64,000 nucleotides of DNA, from NCBI GenBank assembly GCA_963707875.1, contig CAVPRU010000014.1, positions 248,001 through 312,000 on the forward strand, given 5' to 3'. Made by a program: the position numbers and the translations under genes. The stretch is from SZUA-320 sp963707875. GTDB lineage: Bacteria; Gemmatimonadota; Gemmatimonadetes; Gemmatimonadales; GWC2-71-9. The notes under the pieces were generated by a model that made no database searches, was not told the origin of the DNA, and saw nothing but the letters and a program-made list of their open reading frames with translations. This document shows positions 51,488 to 60,841 of the stretch, in pieces. Within the stretch, counting starts at the first letter, position 1, and each line of letters starts with the position of its first letter.

Positions 51488-52735
51488 TCAGTCGCCGCGG
51501 CGCGTCAGGGAGGCCGGGCGGCTCCCGGCCGCGAGCAGTCGGCTCAGGCGGTCCCGCTCCAGCTCGAAGGCCGGGCGGAGTGACGCAGGGACCGGGGTAC
51601 CACCATCGTTTCGCATCCGCCGCGCGTCCTGCGGGACGCCGTTGACAAGGAACTCGTAGTGCAGATGGGCTGAAGTCGACAGCCCGGTACTCCCGACGTA
51701 GCCGATGACGTCGCTCTGGGAGACCCGAACACCGGATCGAATCCCCTTGGCGGTCCCCCGAAGATGGGCGTATCGGGTCAGGATCCCGTTCCGGTGGCGG
51801 ATTTCTACCACGATCCCATAGCCGTTGAGCCAGCCGGCCCGGGCCACGGTGCCGTCGCCGGCCGCCATGACCGGGGTACCGGCAGCAGCCGAGTAGTCGG
51901 TCCCGGGGTGCGGCCGAACCCTCCGGAGGATCGGGTGGAATCGGGCCCGGCTGAAGCTGGAGCTGATCCGGCGGAACTGTACCGGGGCCTGGAGGAAGGC
52001 TCCCTTGAGCGAATGCCCCATCGCATCGTAGAACTTCTCCTTCCCCTCCTCTTCGAACCGGAACGCCGTCAACTGCTTGCCCCCGGCTCCGAGCGCCGCC
52101 GCCAGCACGCGGCCAAACCGAATCTCGCCCTCCTCGGAGACCTCCCGTTCGACCAGGACCGCGAAGTCGTCGCCCGGCTGAATATCCCGAGTGAAGTCGA
52201 GGCTCCAGGCATAGACGTCGGCGAGGTCCCAGGCCAGCCGGATCCGCTGCTCCCGATCGAGGAGAGCGTCGGGTACCGATTCATCGAGCGCGTCATACAG
52301 GGACGTCCGGATCTGGCCATCGAGGCGAACCACTTCCGGGATCCAGCGAATCGGTTCCCGAACCGCGTCCCAGCTGTCCAGTTGCCGGGAAAACCGGAGC
52401 CGCTCGGCGAGACCGGTCCGGACCGTGATTTCGGATGGCTCGGTCTCGTCGGTGGCCTTGCGGAAGTTGAAGACCAGCCCCGCCTTGAGCCGGCGTGGAT
52501 CGAGTCCCACCGTGCGGGCCAGGCCAACCAGGTCAAAGCTGGCCAATCCCTGTCGGTTGAACAGCGCCCCGAGAGTCTCCCCGGACCGCAGGGTGTCGGC
52601 CCCGATCCGGTAGGCCCGGGTCACGATGATCGGTGACGCTTCCTGCAACCGGGTCCACGGCCAAACGCCGGTGAACGCCATTCCGAGGGCGGAGCCGAAG
52701 ACCAGCAAAGAGACGAAGAGGACGGCGCGGCGCAT
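51488..52735 (-). CDS. M23-family peptidoglycan endopeptidase
   Basis: A 415-residue LytM-type zinc peptidase with an N-terminal membrane anchor or signal (VLFVSLLVFGSALGMAFTGVWPW). After a region with a LysM/OapA-like character (GETLGALFNRQGL) comes the catalytic domain: HPILRRVRPHPGTDYSAAAGTPVMAAGDGTV with the zinc His and Asp, YGIVVEIRHRNG and HLHYEFLVNG with the remaining ligands. It cuts peptide cross-links in peptidoglycan. It is 2 bp downstream of ftsZ, which suggests a role in septal splitting. Confidence 0.88.
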   Translation of the reverse strand: MRRAVLFVSLLVFGSALGMAFTGVWPWTRLQEASPIIVTRAYRIGADTLRSGETLGALFNRQGLASFDLVGLARTVGLDPRRLKAGLVFNFRKATDETEPSEITVRTGLAERLRFSRQLDSWDAVREPIRWIPEVVRLDGQIRTSLYDALDESVPDALLDREQRIRLAWDLADVYAWSLDFTRDIQPGDDFAVLVEREVSEEGEIRFGRVLAAALGAGGKQLTAFRFEEEGKEKFYDAMGHSLKGAFLQAPVQFRRISSSFSRARFHPILRRVRPHPGTDYSAAAGTPVMAAGDGTVARAGWLNGYGIVVEIRHRNGILTRYAHLRGTAKGIRSGVRVSQSDVIGYVGSTGLSTSAHLHYEFLVNGVPQDARRMRNDGGTPVPASLRPAFELERDRLSRLLAAGSRPASLTRRGD

Positions 52736-52737
52736 TG

Positions 52738-53895
52738 TCAGTCCATCTGCCGGCGGATGAAGGTGGGGATTTCCATGTCGCCCACTTCGGTGATCGGGGT
52801 GGACGTCCGCTGGGTCGCGGCCGGTCGCTGGCCCGGTGCCGTCGGCGTCGGGCGTCCCCGGGACGGGGTGAAGGGAAGGACGCCGGAGGTCAGGCCCACT
52901 CCGGCCGCCCGGGGAATCAACAGGCCACCCGTTACCGCGCGGTCGAACCCGGTGGCGATCACGGTGACCCGAACCTCACCCTCCATGGCGGGCTCGGTCC
53001 CGGCCCCGAAGATGATCTCGGCGTCGTCACCGACTGCCTCGTGGATGATGTCGCTGATCTGGGTGGTTTCGCCAAGCGTCAGGTCGGTCCCGCCGATGAT
53101 GTTGATCAGCACGCCGGTGGCGCCGGCGATCGAGACGTTGTCGAGCAGCGGACTGGAGATGGCCTGCTGGGCCGCTTCCAGGGCCCGGTTCTCCCCGCGC
53201 CCGATCCCGGTCCCCATCAGGGCGGCTCCGCCATTCTGCATGACCGTCCGCACGTCGGCAAAGTCGACGTTGATGATCCCGGTATTGGTAATCAGACTGG
53301 CGATCCCCTGGGTCGCGTGCAGCAGCACCTCGTCGGCCTTCTTCAGGGCGTCCTGGAAGGGAATCCCCTTCCCGACCACCGCCAGCAGGCGCTCGTTGGG
53401 CACCACGATCATGGTGTCCACGCTGGCCCGCATCTCGGCGATCCCCGTCTCGGCCTGCTTCATTCGCTTGCGGCCCTCGAACAGGAACGGCTTGGTCACG
53501 ATCCCGACCGTCAGAGCCCCGAAGTCCCGGGCAATCTCCGCGATCATTGGGGCGGCGCCGGTCCCGGTGCCGCCCCCCATCCCGCAGGTCACAAAGACCA
53601 GGTCGGCACCGTCCAGGACCTTGGCCACATCCTCGCGATTCTCCACGATGGCCTGCCGGCCGATCTCCGGCCGCGCTCCGGCGCCGAGTCCGCGGGTGAG
53701 CCGCTTGCCGATCTGGCACTTGATATCCGACTTGGAAGCCCCCAGCGCCTGGGCATCGGTATTGACCGAAATGAACTCCACCCCTCGGAGCTGCTCTTCG
53801 ATCATCCGGTTGACGGCGTTGCCGCCACCCCCGCCGACCCCAACCACTTTCATCCGAGCGCGTTGCTCGTTGGTTTCTTCCAGTTCGAATCTCAT
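52738..53895 (-). CDS. ftsZ: cell division protein FtsZ
   Basis: Tubulin-like GTPase that forms the Z-ring. The 385-residue protein has VVGVGGGGGNAVNRMI, the GTP signature GMGGGTGTGAAP, the T7 loop NVDFADVRTVM and the C-terminal conserved peptide IPTFIRRQMD, which binds FtsA. A Pro/Thr-rich linker separates the domain from the tail. The ATG at 53895 has GAGGG 5 nt upstream and starts MRFELEETNEQRAR; the frame continues upstream without homology. Gap to ftsA 40 bp. Confidence 0.97.
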   Translation of the reverse strand: MRFELEETNEQRARMKVVGVGGGGGNAVNRMIEEQLRGVEFISVNTDAQALGASKSDIKCQIGKRLTRGLGAGARPEIGRQAIVENREDVAKVLDGADLVFVTCGMGGGTGTGAAPMIAEIARDFGALTVGIVTKPFLFEGRKRMKQAETGIAEMRASVDTMIVVPNERLLAVVGKGIPFQDALKKADEVLLHATQGIASLITNTGIINVDFADVRTVMQNGGAALMGTGIGRGENRALEAAQQAISSPLLDNVSIAGATGVLINIIGGTDLTLGETTQISDIIHEAVGDDAEIIFGAGTEPAMEGEVRVTVIATGFDRAVTGGLLIPRAAGVGLTSGVLPFTPSRGRPTPTAPGQRPAATQRTSTPITEVGDMEIPTFIRRQMD

Positions 53896-53935
53896 CGCGA
53901 CCCTCGGTCGGTGTGGCGGATGATGAAGGAGTGGT

Positions 53936-55186
53936 TTAGAAGAAGTCCTGCAACCAGCGTTTGACCGGGCCCAGCACCTTTTCAACCGCCGGTGAACGGC
54001 CCCGACCGCTCCCGAAGCTGGATCCCAGAGCCACCTGCCGCGCCCCGTACAGTAACAGTCCCGCCGGCACGGCCATCCGGGGCGACTCGATGCTGTCGAC
54101 CAGCCCCGAAAGCCCCTGCCCGGGCGCCCCGGCCCGCACTGGCAGGGCAAAGACCTCCCGCGCCAGCTCGACCACCCCCGGAAGCAGCGATCCGCCTCCC
54201 GTCAGAATAACACCGGCGGGCAGATGTTGCTGGTACCCGGCCCGGGAGACCTCGCCCATGGCCAGCTCGAGCACTTCCTGCAGCCGGAGGTGAATGATAT
54301 GCGCCAGGACCCTGCGGGAGGCCAGCCGGACCCCCTGGCCCGGCGTTCCCGGCAATTCCACGGTGTCATCGTCAGGGACCAGAGGCTCGTAGGCCGAGCC
54401 GTACCGATGCTTGATCCGCTCGGCATCCTGCTGGGCCACCTGCAGTCCATGCACGATGTCGTTGGTGACATGCCCGCCCGCGAACATCAGCGAACCAAAG
54501 TGGCGGATCTTCCCTTCGTGGAAGACCGACACGGTGGTGGCACCACCCCCAAGCTCCACCAGGGCACACCCGAGATCCCGTTCGTCAGCCGTCAGGACCG
54601 AGAAGGACCCGGCCAGCGGCTCCAGCACGAACTCCCCGACGTGGTAGCCTGCCTTTTCAACGCACTTCCTGAGGTTCTGCAGTGCGGTGCCCAGGACGGT
54701 CACCAGATAGACCTCGGCCTCGAGTCGGGAGCCGGTCATCCCGATCGGATCGTTGATCCCGACCTGTTGATCCACGATGTAGTCCTGCGGAATCGCATGC
54801 AGCAGCTCATGGCCCATCCCGAACGAGACGTTGCTGGCCACGTCGTTGACCCGGGCCACATCACCAGTCCGGATTTCGCTGCCGGTCACCGAGACCACCC
54901 CGTGGGAACTCCGGCCGGAGACGTGCTCTCCCGCCACCCCGCAATACAGCGTCCCGACCTCGACCCCGGCCATCAGTTCGGCGTCCCGCATTGCCTTGGC
55001 GATGGCACGGGTGGTTTCCTCGATGTCCCGCACCACCCCACGCCGGATCCCCGTCGACTTCTCGGTGCCCACGCCCAGCACCTTTACCCCCGGTGATCGC
55101 GCATCGCCGGTGACCTCACCGATCGCGCCGGTCACTTTGGTGCTGCCGAGATCGAGCGCGGCGACGAGTCGTTGGACCTGGGTCAC
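53936..55186 (-). CDS. ftsA: cell division protein FtsA
   Basis: Actin-like ATPase that tethers FtsZ to the membrane. The 416-residue protein has the phosphate motif ALDLGSTKVTGAIGE, the 1C domain (YCGVAGEHVSGRSSHG), LVELGGGATTVSVFH and LTGGGSLLPGV, and ends in the amphipathic membrane helix (VKRWLQDFF). The GTG start overlaps the ftsQ stop (GTGA). Confidence 0.96.
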   Translation of the reverse strand: MTQVQRLVAALDLGSTKVTGAIGEVTGDARSPGVKVLGVGTEKSTGIRRGVVRDIEETTRAIAKAMRDAELMAGVEVGTLYCGVAGEHVSGRSSHGVVSVTGSEIRTGDVARVNDVASNVSFGMGHELLHAIPQDYIVDQQVGINDPIGMTGSRLEAEVYLVTVLGTALQNLRKCVEKAGYHVGEFVLEPLAGSFSVLTADERDLGCALVELGGGATTVSVFHEGKIRHFGSLMFAGGHVTNDIVHGLQVAQQDAERIKHRYGSAYEPLVPDDDTVELPGTPGQGVRLASRRVLAHIIHLRLQEVLELAMGEVSRAGYQQHLPAGVILTGGGSLLPGVVELAREVFALPVRAGAPGQGLSGLVDSIESPRMAVPAGLLLYGARQVALGSSFGSGRGRSPAVEKVLGPVKRWLQDFF

Positions 55187-55857
55187 AATGTCATGCCCCG
55201 TACGAAGACGCGGTCGGTAAACCGCGCGTCAAGTTCGACAAAATCGCGCCCTCGTCCCGCGAGGTCGCGCACGACCGCCCCGAGCGCCTGAATGTCCCGC
55301 ACCGTGGCGTCTGACCGCAAAAGATACCGGTGTCCCCCTCCGGAAAGGAGGATGTCCTTTCCAACTCGGGCGGCCCGCTCGAGGCCGGCGAAGACAGCCG
55401 GTTCGGTATCCATCACCCGGCCCAGGACCAGCGCCACGGCCGCATCGGGATCCGCCACCGGCAATCGGCGCGGGTCCCGGGTCGGATCGAACGGAAGCAC
55501 CCAGCCTCTTCGGTCCATCACCCCCAGCACGCCCTGATGCTCCGCCAGCGCCACCGGCTGGTGCTCCCGGACCGTGATGACCAGGGTTCCGGGCCACCGG
55601 CGGGTCACCTGAGCCTCCGCCACCCCCCGGATCGCGAACACCCGATCGGCCAGCCCGGCCGTGCCATCGAACAAGCTGGCGTCGGGCACGAGGCGAAGCG
55701 CGGCCACCAGCGTGTCGGGCACCAGGTACCGGGCCCCCCGCACCTCCACCCGTCGGATCTTGAAGAAGTCGACCTTCCGCAAGGCTCGGGGGGATGCCGC
55801 CACGCCCACCAGCATCAGACCGGTCACTGCGGCGAGCAATACCCCGCGACGGGTCAT
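55183..55857 (-). CDS. ftsQ: cell division protein FtsQ
   Basis: A 224-residue bitopic division protein: a short cytoplasmic tail (MTRRG), one membrane helix (VLLAAVTGLMLVGVAA), then a POTRA domain (FFKIRRVEVRGARYLVPDTLV) and the FtsQ beta domain (RRWPGTLVITVREHQPVAL). It connects early and late divisome parts with FtsB and FtsL. Start and stop overlap murC and ftsA. The family is weakly conserved but the position fits exactly. Confidence 0.92.
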   Translation of the reverse strand: MTRRGVLLAAVTGLMLVGVAASPRALRKVDFFKIRRVEVRGARYLVPDTLVAALRLVPDASLFDGTAGLADRVFAIRGVAEAQVTRRWPGTLVITVREHQPVALAEHQGVLGVMDRRGWVLPFDPTRDPRRLPVADPDAAVALVLGRVMDTEPAVFAGLERAARVGKDILLSGGGHRYLLRSDATVRDIQALGAVVRDLAGRGRDFVELDARFTDRVFVRGMTL

Positions 55858-57227
55858 CGCTGCCCCAGCCGGTCCAGCAGCACGCCTCCGAGGCTGGTGA
55901 TATCGCCGGCCCCGAGGGTGAGCACAACGTCACCCGGGGACAGCGAGGCCAACACCTGCGCCGTCAGGGCCTCTCGCTCGGCCCCGAACACCACCTCGGC
56001 TCCGGCCCGCCGGGCGGCTTCCGCTACCAACCGTCCGGAAACGCCGGGAATCGGTGCCTCCCGGGCCGGGTAGACCTCCGTCACGAACACCAGGTCCGCC
56101 AGGGCCAGGGAGCGACCCATCTGCTCTCCCAACGCGGCGGTACGGGTGAACAGGTGGGGCTGAAACACCGCCACCATTCGCCGATCCGGATAGGCCTCCC
56201 GGGCGGCGACCAGGGTCGCCTCCACCTCGGTGGGGTGGTGAGCGTAGTCATCGACCACCGTCACCCCGGCCACGGTCCCTCGACGCTCGAAGCGGCGCCC
56301 GACCCCGATGAAATCCCTGAGCCCGAGGGCGGCCCGCTCGACGTCGCCCCCCAGCGCCGCCACCACCCCAATCGCCGCGGCCGCGTTCCGGAGATTGTGG
56401 ACCCCCGGGACCGCCAGCTCAAGGGAGATCGACTGGCCATTGGCCAGGACAAGGACCGCCTGGGCTCCCTGGGGACTCGACCCGATCCGGGAGAGGACCA
56501 GGTCCGGTCCAGCCACCCCGAAGCGCCACACCGGGCCCCCCAAGCGACGAGCCACCGCCTCGGCCCCGGGGTCGTCACTCCCGATCAGGGCCCTGCGCGC
56601 CCGCCCGGCAAAGGTGACGAAGGCATCCTCCTGCACCTGGGCTGACCCGGAGTAGCACTCCAGATGCTCGGGCTCGAGGTTGTTCACCACCGCGACGGCC
56701 GGGTGAAGAGCCAGGAAGGCCTGGTCGTACTCGTCGGCCTCCACCACAAACAGCTCGTCCCCGCCAATGCGGGCGTTGCCTCCCCAGGCGGCCACCCGAC
56801 CTCCGGCGAGGGTGGTGGGCTCGAACCCGGCGCCGACCAGGGCGTGGGTCGTCATCACCGTCGTGGTGGTCTTGCCATGGGTACCGGCGATGGCCACGAC
56901 CTCCCGGCCCTCCACCAGCTGGCCCAGTGCCTCCTTTCGCGGGAGAATGGGAATCCCCAGCTCCCGCGCGCGGCTCAGTTCCGGATGGTCCCCGGGGATC
57001 GCCGCGCTGGCGACCACTGCCCGGGCGCCCTCGACGTAGGACGCATCGTGACCAGACCAGACCCTGGCACCCAGTTCGGGGAGATCCGGAGCCCCGTCCG
57101 GGGCGTGATCCGACCCGGTCACGGCCAGACCCCTGCGCAACGCCACGAGCGCCAGCGCGCTCATGCCTGCCCCGGCGATCCCGACGAAGTGAACCGGCCG
57201 CGGATCGGACCCGAGAAAGAGGTTCAT
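55854..57227 (-). CDS. murC: UDP-N-acetylmuramate--L-alanine ligase
   Basis: Adds L-Ala to UDP-MurNAc, the first peptide step of peptidoglycan synthesis. The 457-residue protein has VHFVGIAGAGMSALALV, the ATP motif AIAGTHGKTTTT, EADEYDQAFL, NNLEPEHLECY and VDDYAHHPTEV. The ATG at 57227 is chosen because it starts the Rossmann domain; a long frame upstream is the antisense-frame shadow of murG. Between it and murG lies an AT-rich palindrome. Confidence 0.96.
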   Translation of the reverse strand: MNLFLGSDPRPVHFVGIAGAGMSALALVALRRGLAVTGSDHAPDGAPDLPELGARVWSGHDASYVEGARAVVASAAIPGDHPELSRARELGIPILPRKEALGQLVEGREVVAIAGTHGKTTTTVMTTHALVGAGFEPTTLAGGRVAAWGGNARIGGDELFVVEADEYDQAFLALHPAVAVVNNLEPEHLECYSGSAQVQEDAFVTFAGRARRALIGSDDPGAEAVARRLGGPVWRFGVAGPDLVLSRIGSSPQGAQAVLVLANGQSISLELAVPGVHNLRNAAAAIGVVAALGGDVERAALGLRDFIGVGRRFERRGTVAGVTVVDDYAHHPTEVEATLVAAREAYPDRRMVAVFQPHLFTRTAALGEQMGRSLALADLVFVTEVYPAREAPIPGVSGRLVAEAARRAGAEVVFGAEREALTAQVLASLSPGDVVLTLGAGDITSLGGVLLDRLGQR

Positions 57228-57240
57228 GACGATGGACCTA

Positions 57241-57256
57241 ATGTAAGCAATTACAT
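57241..57256. promoter_or_regulatory. AT-rich palindrome before murC
   Basis: ATGTAAGCAATTACAT has perfect 6-bp arms (ATGTAA/TTACAT) around GCAA, 13 bp upstream of the murC start codon and 15 bp after the murG stop. It is strikingly AT-rich for this genome, as is the sequence up to about 57272. It could be an operator or part of an internal promoter; the binding protein is unknown. Confidence 0.45.
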
Positions 57257-57271
57257 GGGGATGGTAAACAA

Positions 57272-58363
57272 TCAACGGCCCTCGATCAGCCCCTCCAGGC
57301 GGGTCGTGATCTGCCCCGTGGCCTCTGGGCGGGCCCGATCGAGGGCGGCGGCTCTCATGGCCGCCAGCCTGGCGGGGTCCTTGAGAAGATCCCCGAGGGA
57401 AACCCCCAGGCTGTCGCCCGAAAGCCCGGCTTGCGGGAGCATTATCGCCGCCCCACCCCCTGCCGCCGCCTCGGCATTCCGGGTCTGGTGGTCGGCCGCG
57501 GCGGTCGGGAGGGGAATCAGGAGGGACGGGATGCCCCAGGCGCTGAGTTCGGCCAGGGAGAGTGACCCGGCTCTGCCAACCGCGACCGTCGCCACCGCAT
57601 AGCCGTCGCGAATCGGATCGAGGAACGGGGTCACGAACACCGCGGGGGGCTGGTGGAGGTGACGGAATCGGTCGAACCCGCCCTGACCGGTGGCCCAGAT
57701 GATCTGCACTTTGTCGGCCCGGCGCGTCTGGATCCAGGCGGCGACGGCCTCGTTGATGGCGAGCGCCCCCTGGCTGCCCCCAGTCACCAGCACGACGGGC
57801 CGGTCCGCGTCCAGTTCGAACCGGGCCAGCGCGGCATCTCGAATGGCAGGGGTCGGCAGATGGATCGGCGCCCCGGTCACCACCACCTGCCTGGCCCTGG
57901 GGGAGAGCGCCGATGCCGCCTCGGGAACCGCGAGATAGACCTCTCGGACCACCCCGGAGAGCCACCGAGTGGTGAGCCCCGGCACGGCATCGGCCTCGAA
58001 GATGGCCGTCGGGATCCCCCGACGAGCCGCCCGGAAGACCACCGGGCCCGAGGCATACCCACCGGTCCCGACCACCAGCGATGGCTGTTCCGTGTCCAGC
58101 AGGGAGCCGGCCTCCCGCCACAGGCGGCCGGCGACGAACGGCCACCGGAGATTCCGCCATGGTCGGTGGCGATAGATCGGTTCCGCCGAGAGGAGCTGGT
58201 AGGGGTATCCCCGATCGGGGAGCAGGCGGGCTTCCACCCCGCGCCGGGCTCCCACCAGCATCACCCGCCAACCGGGGTGACGCCTGGCCAGCTCGTCGGC
58301 CAGGGCCAGGGCGGGCATCAGGTGTCCCCCGGTGCCGCCGCCGGCCAGCAGCACGGTGGTCAT
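57272..58363 (-). CDS. murG: undecaprenyldiphospho-muramoylpentapeptide beta-GlcNAc transferase
   Basis: Glycosyltransferase that makes lipid II from lipid I. The 363-residue GT28 protein has LLAGGGTGGHLMPALALA, GGYASGPVVFRAARRGIP, VTGGSQGALAINEAV and AGSLSLAELSAWGIPSLLIPLPTAAADHQTRNA. The ATG at 58363 overlaps the ftsW stop. The catalytic and UDP-GlcNAc-binding residues are intact. Confidence 0.96.
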   Translation of the reverse strand: MTTVLLAGGGTGGHLMPALALADELARRHPGWRVMLVGARRGVEARLLPDRGYPYQLLSAEPIYRHRPWRNLRWPFVAGRLWREAGSLLDTEQPSLVVGTGGYASGPVVFRAARRGIPTAIFEADAVPGLTTRWLSGVVREVYLAVPEAASALSPRARQVVVTGAPIHLPTPAIRDAALARFELDADRPVVLVTGGSQGALAINEAVAAWIQTRRADKVQIIWATGQGGFDRFRHLHQPPAVFVTPFLDPIRDGYAVATVAVGRAGSLSLAELSAWGIPSLLIPLPTAAADHQTRNAEAAAGGGAAIMLPQAGLSGDSLGVSLGDLLKDPARLAAMRAAALDRARPEATGQITTRLEGLIEGR

Positions 58364-59490
58364 TCGCGGGAGGGAGGTCGGCCCCGCATCCGTCCCACGC
58401 TGGCGAGGACACCGACCGCTACGAGGTTCATCGCCAGGCTCGAGCCTCCGGCCGACATGAACGGCAGGGTCAGCCCGGTGGTCGGCATCAGATTCAGGGT
58501 GACGGCCATGTGAAGCACGGCGGTGACGACCACGGCGGTGGTCAGCCCGGCCGCCAGGAACTGCCCGAAGGGATCCGGCGCCGTCTTGGCGATCCGGTAG
58601 CCGATCCAGCCGAAGAGCCCGAACAGCACGACCACCAGGACCACCCCGATGAAGCCCCATTCCTCGCCGATTGAGGCGAAGATGAAATCGGAATAGGCGT
58701 ACGGCAGGTGGGCCAGCTTCGCCTTCCCTTCCCCAAGACCCTGCCCCAGGAATCCGCCGGACCCGATCGCGACCACCGACTCGGTGATCTGGCGAGCGCC
58801 GTCCTCGGTGCCCGCCCCGAAGAAGGTCTCCAGCCGGGCCCGCCGATACCCGCTGAGCATGATCATCTGGAGGCCCAGCACGCCGGCCGCGATGCCGAGC
58901 AGGAGGAAGTGGCCGATCCTGGCCCCGGCGGTGAACAGCACCGTAGCGCCCAGCATCGCCACGATGGCGGCCATCGAAAGGTTGGGTTGCCTCATGATCA
59001 GCAGATCGACGAGCCCGATCACCAGAAGAAACGGCACCACCCCTCGCTTGAAACCCCGGATCGCTTCGCCCTTCTTGGCCGCCAGGGCAGCGCACCAGAG
59101 GACGATCACGAACTTGGCGATTTCGCCGGGCTGGATGTCCAGGACGCCCAGGTCGATCCACCGGCGAGCCCCGTTGCGGGACCCGGCGATGCTCCCGGTC
59201 AGCGACTCCGGCAGGGCCGGAATGAGGAGCAGGCCCAGGGTGATCACCAGGGCGGGCCACGCCAGGGGGCGGAGCTGCCGGTAGTCCATCCGCGACAACA
59301 GCATCAGCGCGATGCCGCCGGCCAGACCGATCGCCAGCTGTTTGACCGCGATCATGAATCCCGCGTCCCGGATGCTCACCGCATTGTAGAGGTTGACGAT
59401 TCCGAACACGGTCAGGGTGAAGGTCACCACGACCAGCAGCCTGACTTCCCAGCGGAATTCTCCCGGGTGTCGCACGCCCGAGGCGCTCAC
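58360..59490 (-). CDS. ftsW: lipid II polymerase FtsW
   Basis: SEDS-family septal peptidoglycan polymerase, 376 residues with about ten membrane helices. Family motifs are GARRWIDLGVLDIQPGEIAKFVIV, RQPNLSMAAIVAMLG, LPYAYSDFIFASIGEEWGFIGV and the C-terminal TTGLTLPFMSAGGSS. The GTG start overlaps the murD stop (GTGA). Placement between murD and murG is the standard dcw order. Confidence 0.95.
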   Translation of the reverse strand: MSASGVRHPGEFRWEVRLLVVVTFTLTVFGIVNLYNAVSIRDAGFMIAVKQLAIGLAGGIALMLLSRMDYRQLRPLAWPALVITLGLLLIPALPESLTGSIAGSRNGARRWIDLGVLDIQPGEIAKFVIVLWCAALAAKKGEAIRGFKRGVVPFLLVIGLVDLLIMRQPNLSMAAIVAMLGATVLFTAGARIGHFLLLGIAAGVLGLQMIMLSGYRRARLETFFGAGTEDGARQITESVVAIGSGGFLGQGLGEGKAKLAHLPYAYSDFIFASIGEEWGFIGVVLVVVLFGLFGWIGYRIAKTAPDPFGQFLAAGLTTAVVVTAVLHMAVTLNLMPTTGLTLPFMSAGGSSLAMNLVAVGVLASVGRMRGRPPSRE

Positions 59491-60841
59491 ATGGCCTCCA
59501 CGAGCTCACGGAAAGTGCGGCCCCGCTCTTCGTAACTGGTGAACATGTCATAGCTGGAGCAGGCGGGAGACAGCAGCACCGCGTCCCCCGGGCGGGCCGC
59601 CCGCGCCGCGCGCGCCAGCACCTCGGCAAAGGTCACCGCGGATTCCACCGGAATCATCCCGGCCAGGTCGGCTACCACCGTCTCCCGCGCTTCCCCATAG
59701 GCGATCACCGCTCGACAGCGATCCCGCAACCCCGGCCCGAGGCGGCGGTAGGACTCTCCCTTGTGGCGGCCCCCGAGCAGGAGAACGAACGGGCGGTCGA
59801 CCGCTGCCACGGCCATTTCGGTGGACCCGAGATTGGTGGCCTTGGAGTCGTTGATCCACAACACCCCCTGCACTTCCCGGACGATCTCGAGCCGGTGGGA
59901 CAGGGGCCGGAAGGTGCCCAGGGCGCTTCCCAGCCGTTCGACGGCGATTCCAGCCACGGCCTGCACGGCCAGAGCGGCCGCCAGGGCGTTGGCCACGTTG
60001 TGATCGCCGAGCAGCGGAAACTCGGCCCGTCGGATGAGGGGAACGGTACCCAGCATCAGTTGCTCTGCCGGGCGATTGTACCAGGCGTCGGCTTCCGCCT
60101 TCACGGAAAACCGGAGCTGCCGCCCCGGCACCGGGGAGATCATCGCCGCGGATTCTGCGTCATCGGCATTGCCTACCCACACCGAGGCCTCGTTGGCGTT
60201 GCGAAAGAAGAGCCGCTTGTCGGCGTAGTACGCCTCAAGGCTCGGGTAGCGGTCAAGGTGATCGGCCGAGAGGTTGGTGAGGATCCCGGCGGCGGGGGCC
60301 ACCAGTGGGGCGTCATGCAGCTGGAACGAGGAAAACTCGATGGCCAGCCATTCGGGAAGGTTCGATCCGAGCGCCAATTCCGCGACCGGGGTCCCGATGT
60401 TGCCCACCGCGTCGGCCCGGAGCCCCCCTGCCCGCAGCAGATGCGCCGCCAGCGCGGTCGTGGTGCTCTTGCCGTTGGTGCCGGTGACCCCGATGTACTT
60501 GGTCGGGCCGATCGCCTCGAGGCCGAGGTCGATCTCGGCCCGGATCGGGACGCCGGCGTCCCGAGCGGCACGCACCGGGGCGGCGTCGGGCGGAACCCCG
60601 GGCGAGAGCACCACCCCACCAGCCCGGGCAATCCGTGGAGATCGTGGCCCCCCAGTTCAATCGCCGCGCCAAGGCCCTCGAGTTCCAGCGCGGCGGCCTG
60701 CGCCAGGTCGCCGTGTCCACGATCCGAGGCGTAGACCGGAATCCCCCGGGCCCGGAGCAGTCGGCCCGCGCCGAGCCCGCTCCGCCCCAGCCCGATCACG
60801 GCGATTTCGCGGCCCGCCTGGGCCCAGGCGTCGAGGGTCAC
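59487..60841 (-). CDS. murD: UDP-MurNAc-L-Ala--D-Glu ligase, one frameshift as sequenced
   Basis: Adds D-Glu to UDP-MurNAc-L-Ala. The N-terminal domain (EIAVIGLGRSGLGAGRLLRARG) starts at GTG 60841, which overlaps the mraY stop (GTGA). The frame changes near 60634, where one C is missing from a CC pair (CACGG). The rest continues from VVLSPGVPPDAAPV through YIGVTGTNGKSTTTA, NLSADHLDRYPSL, INDSKATNLGSTEMAV and LLSPACSSYDMF. One added base restores 451 residues. Because this enzyme is essential and the only copy in the cluster, a consensus error is likely. Confidence 0.92.
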
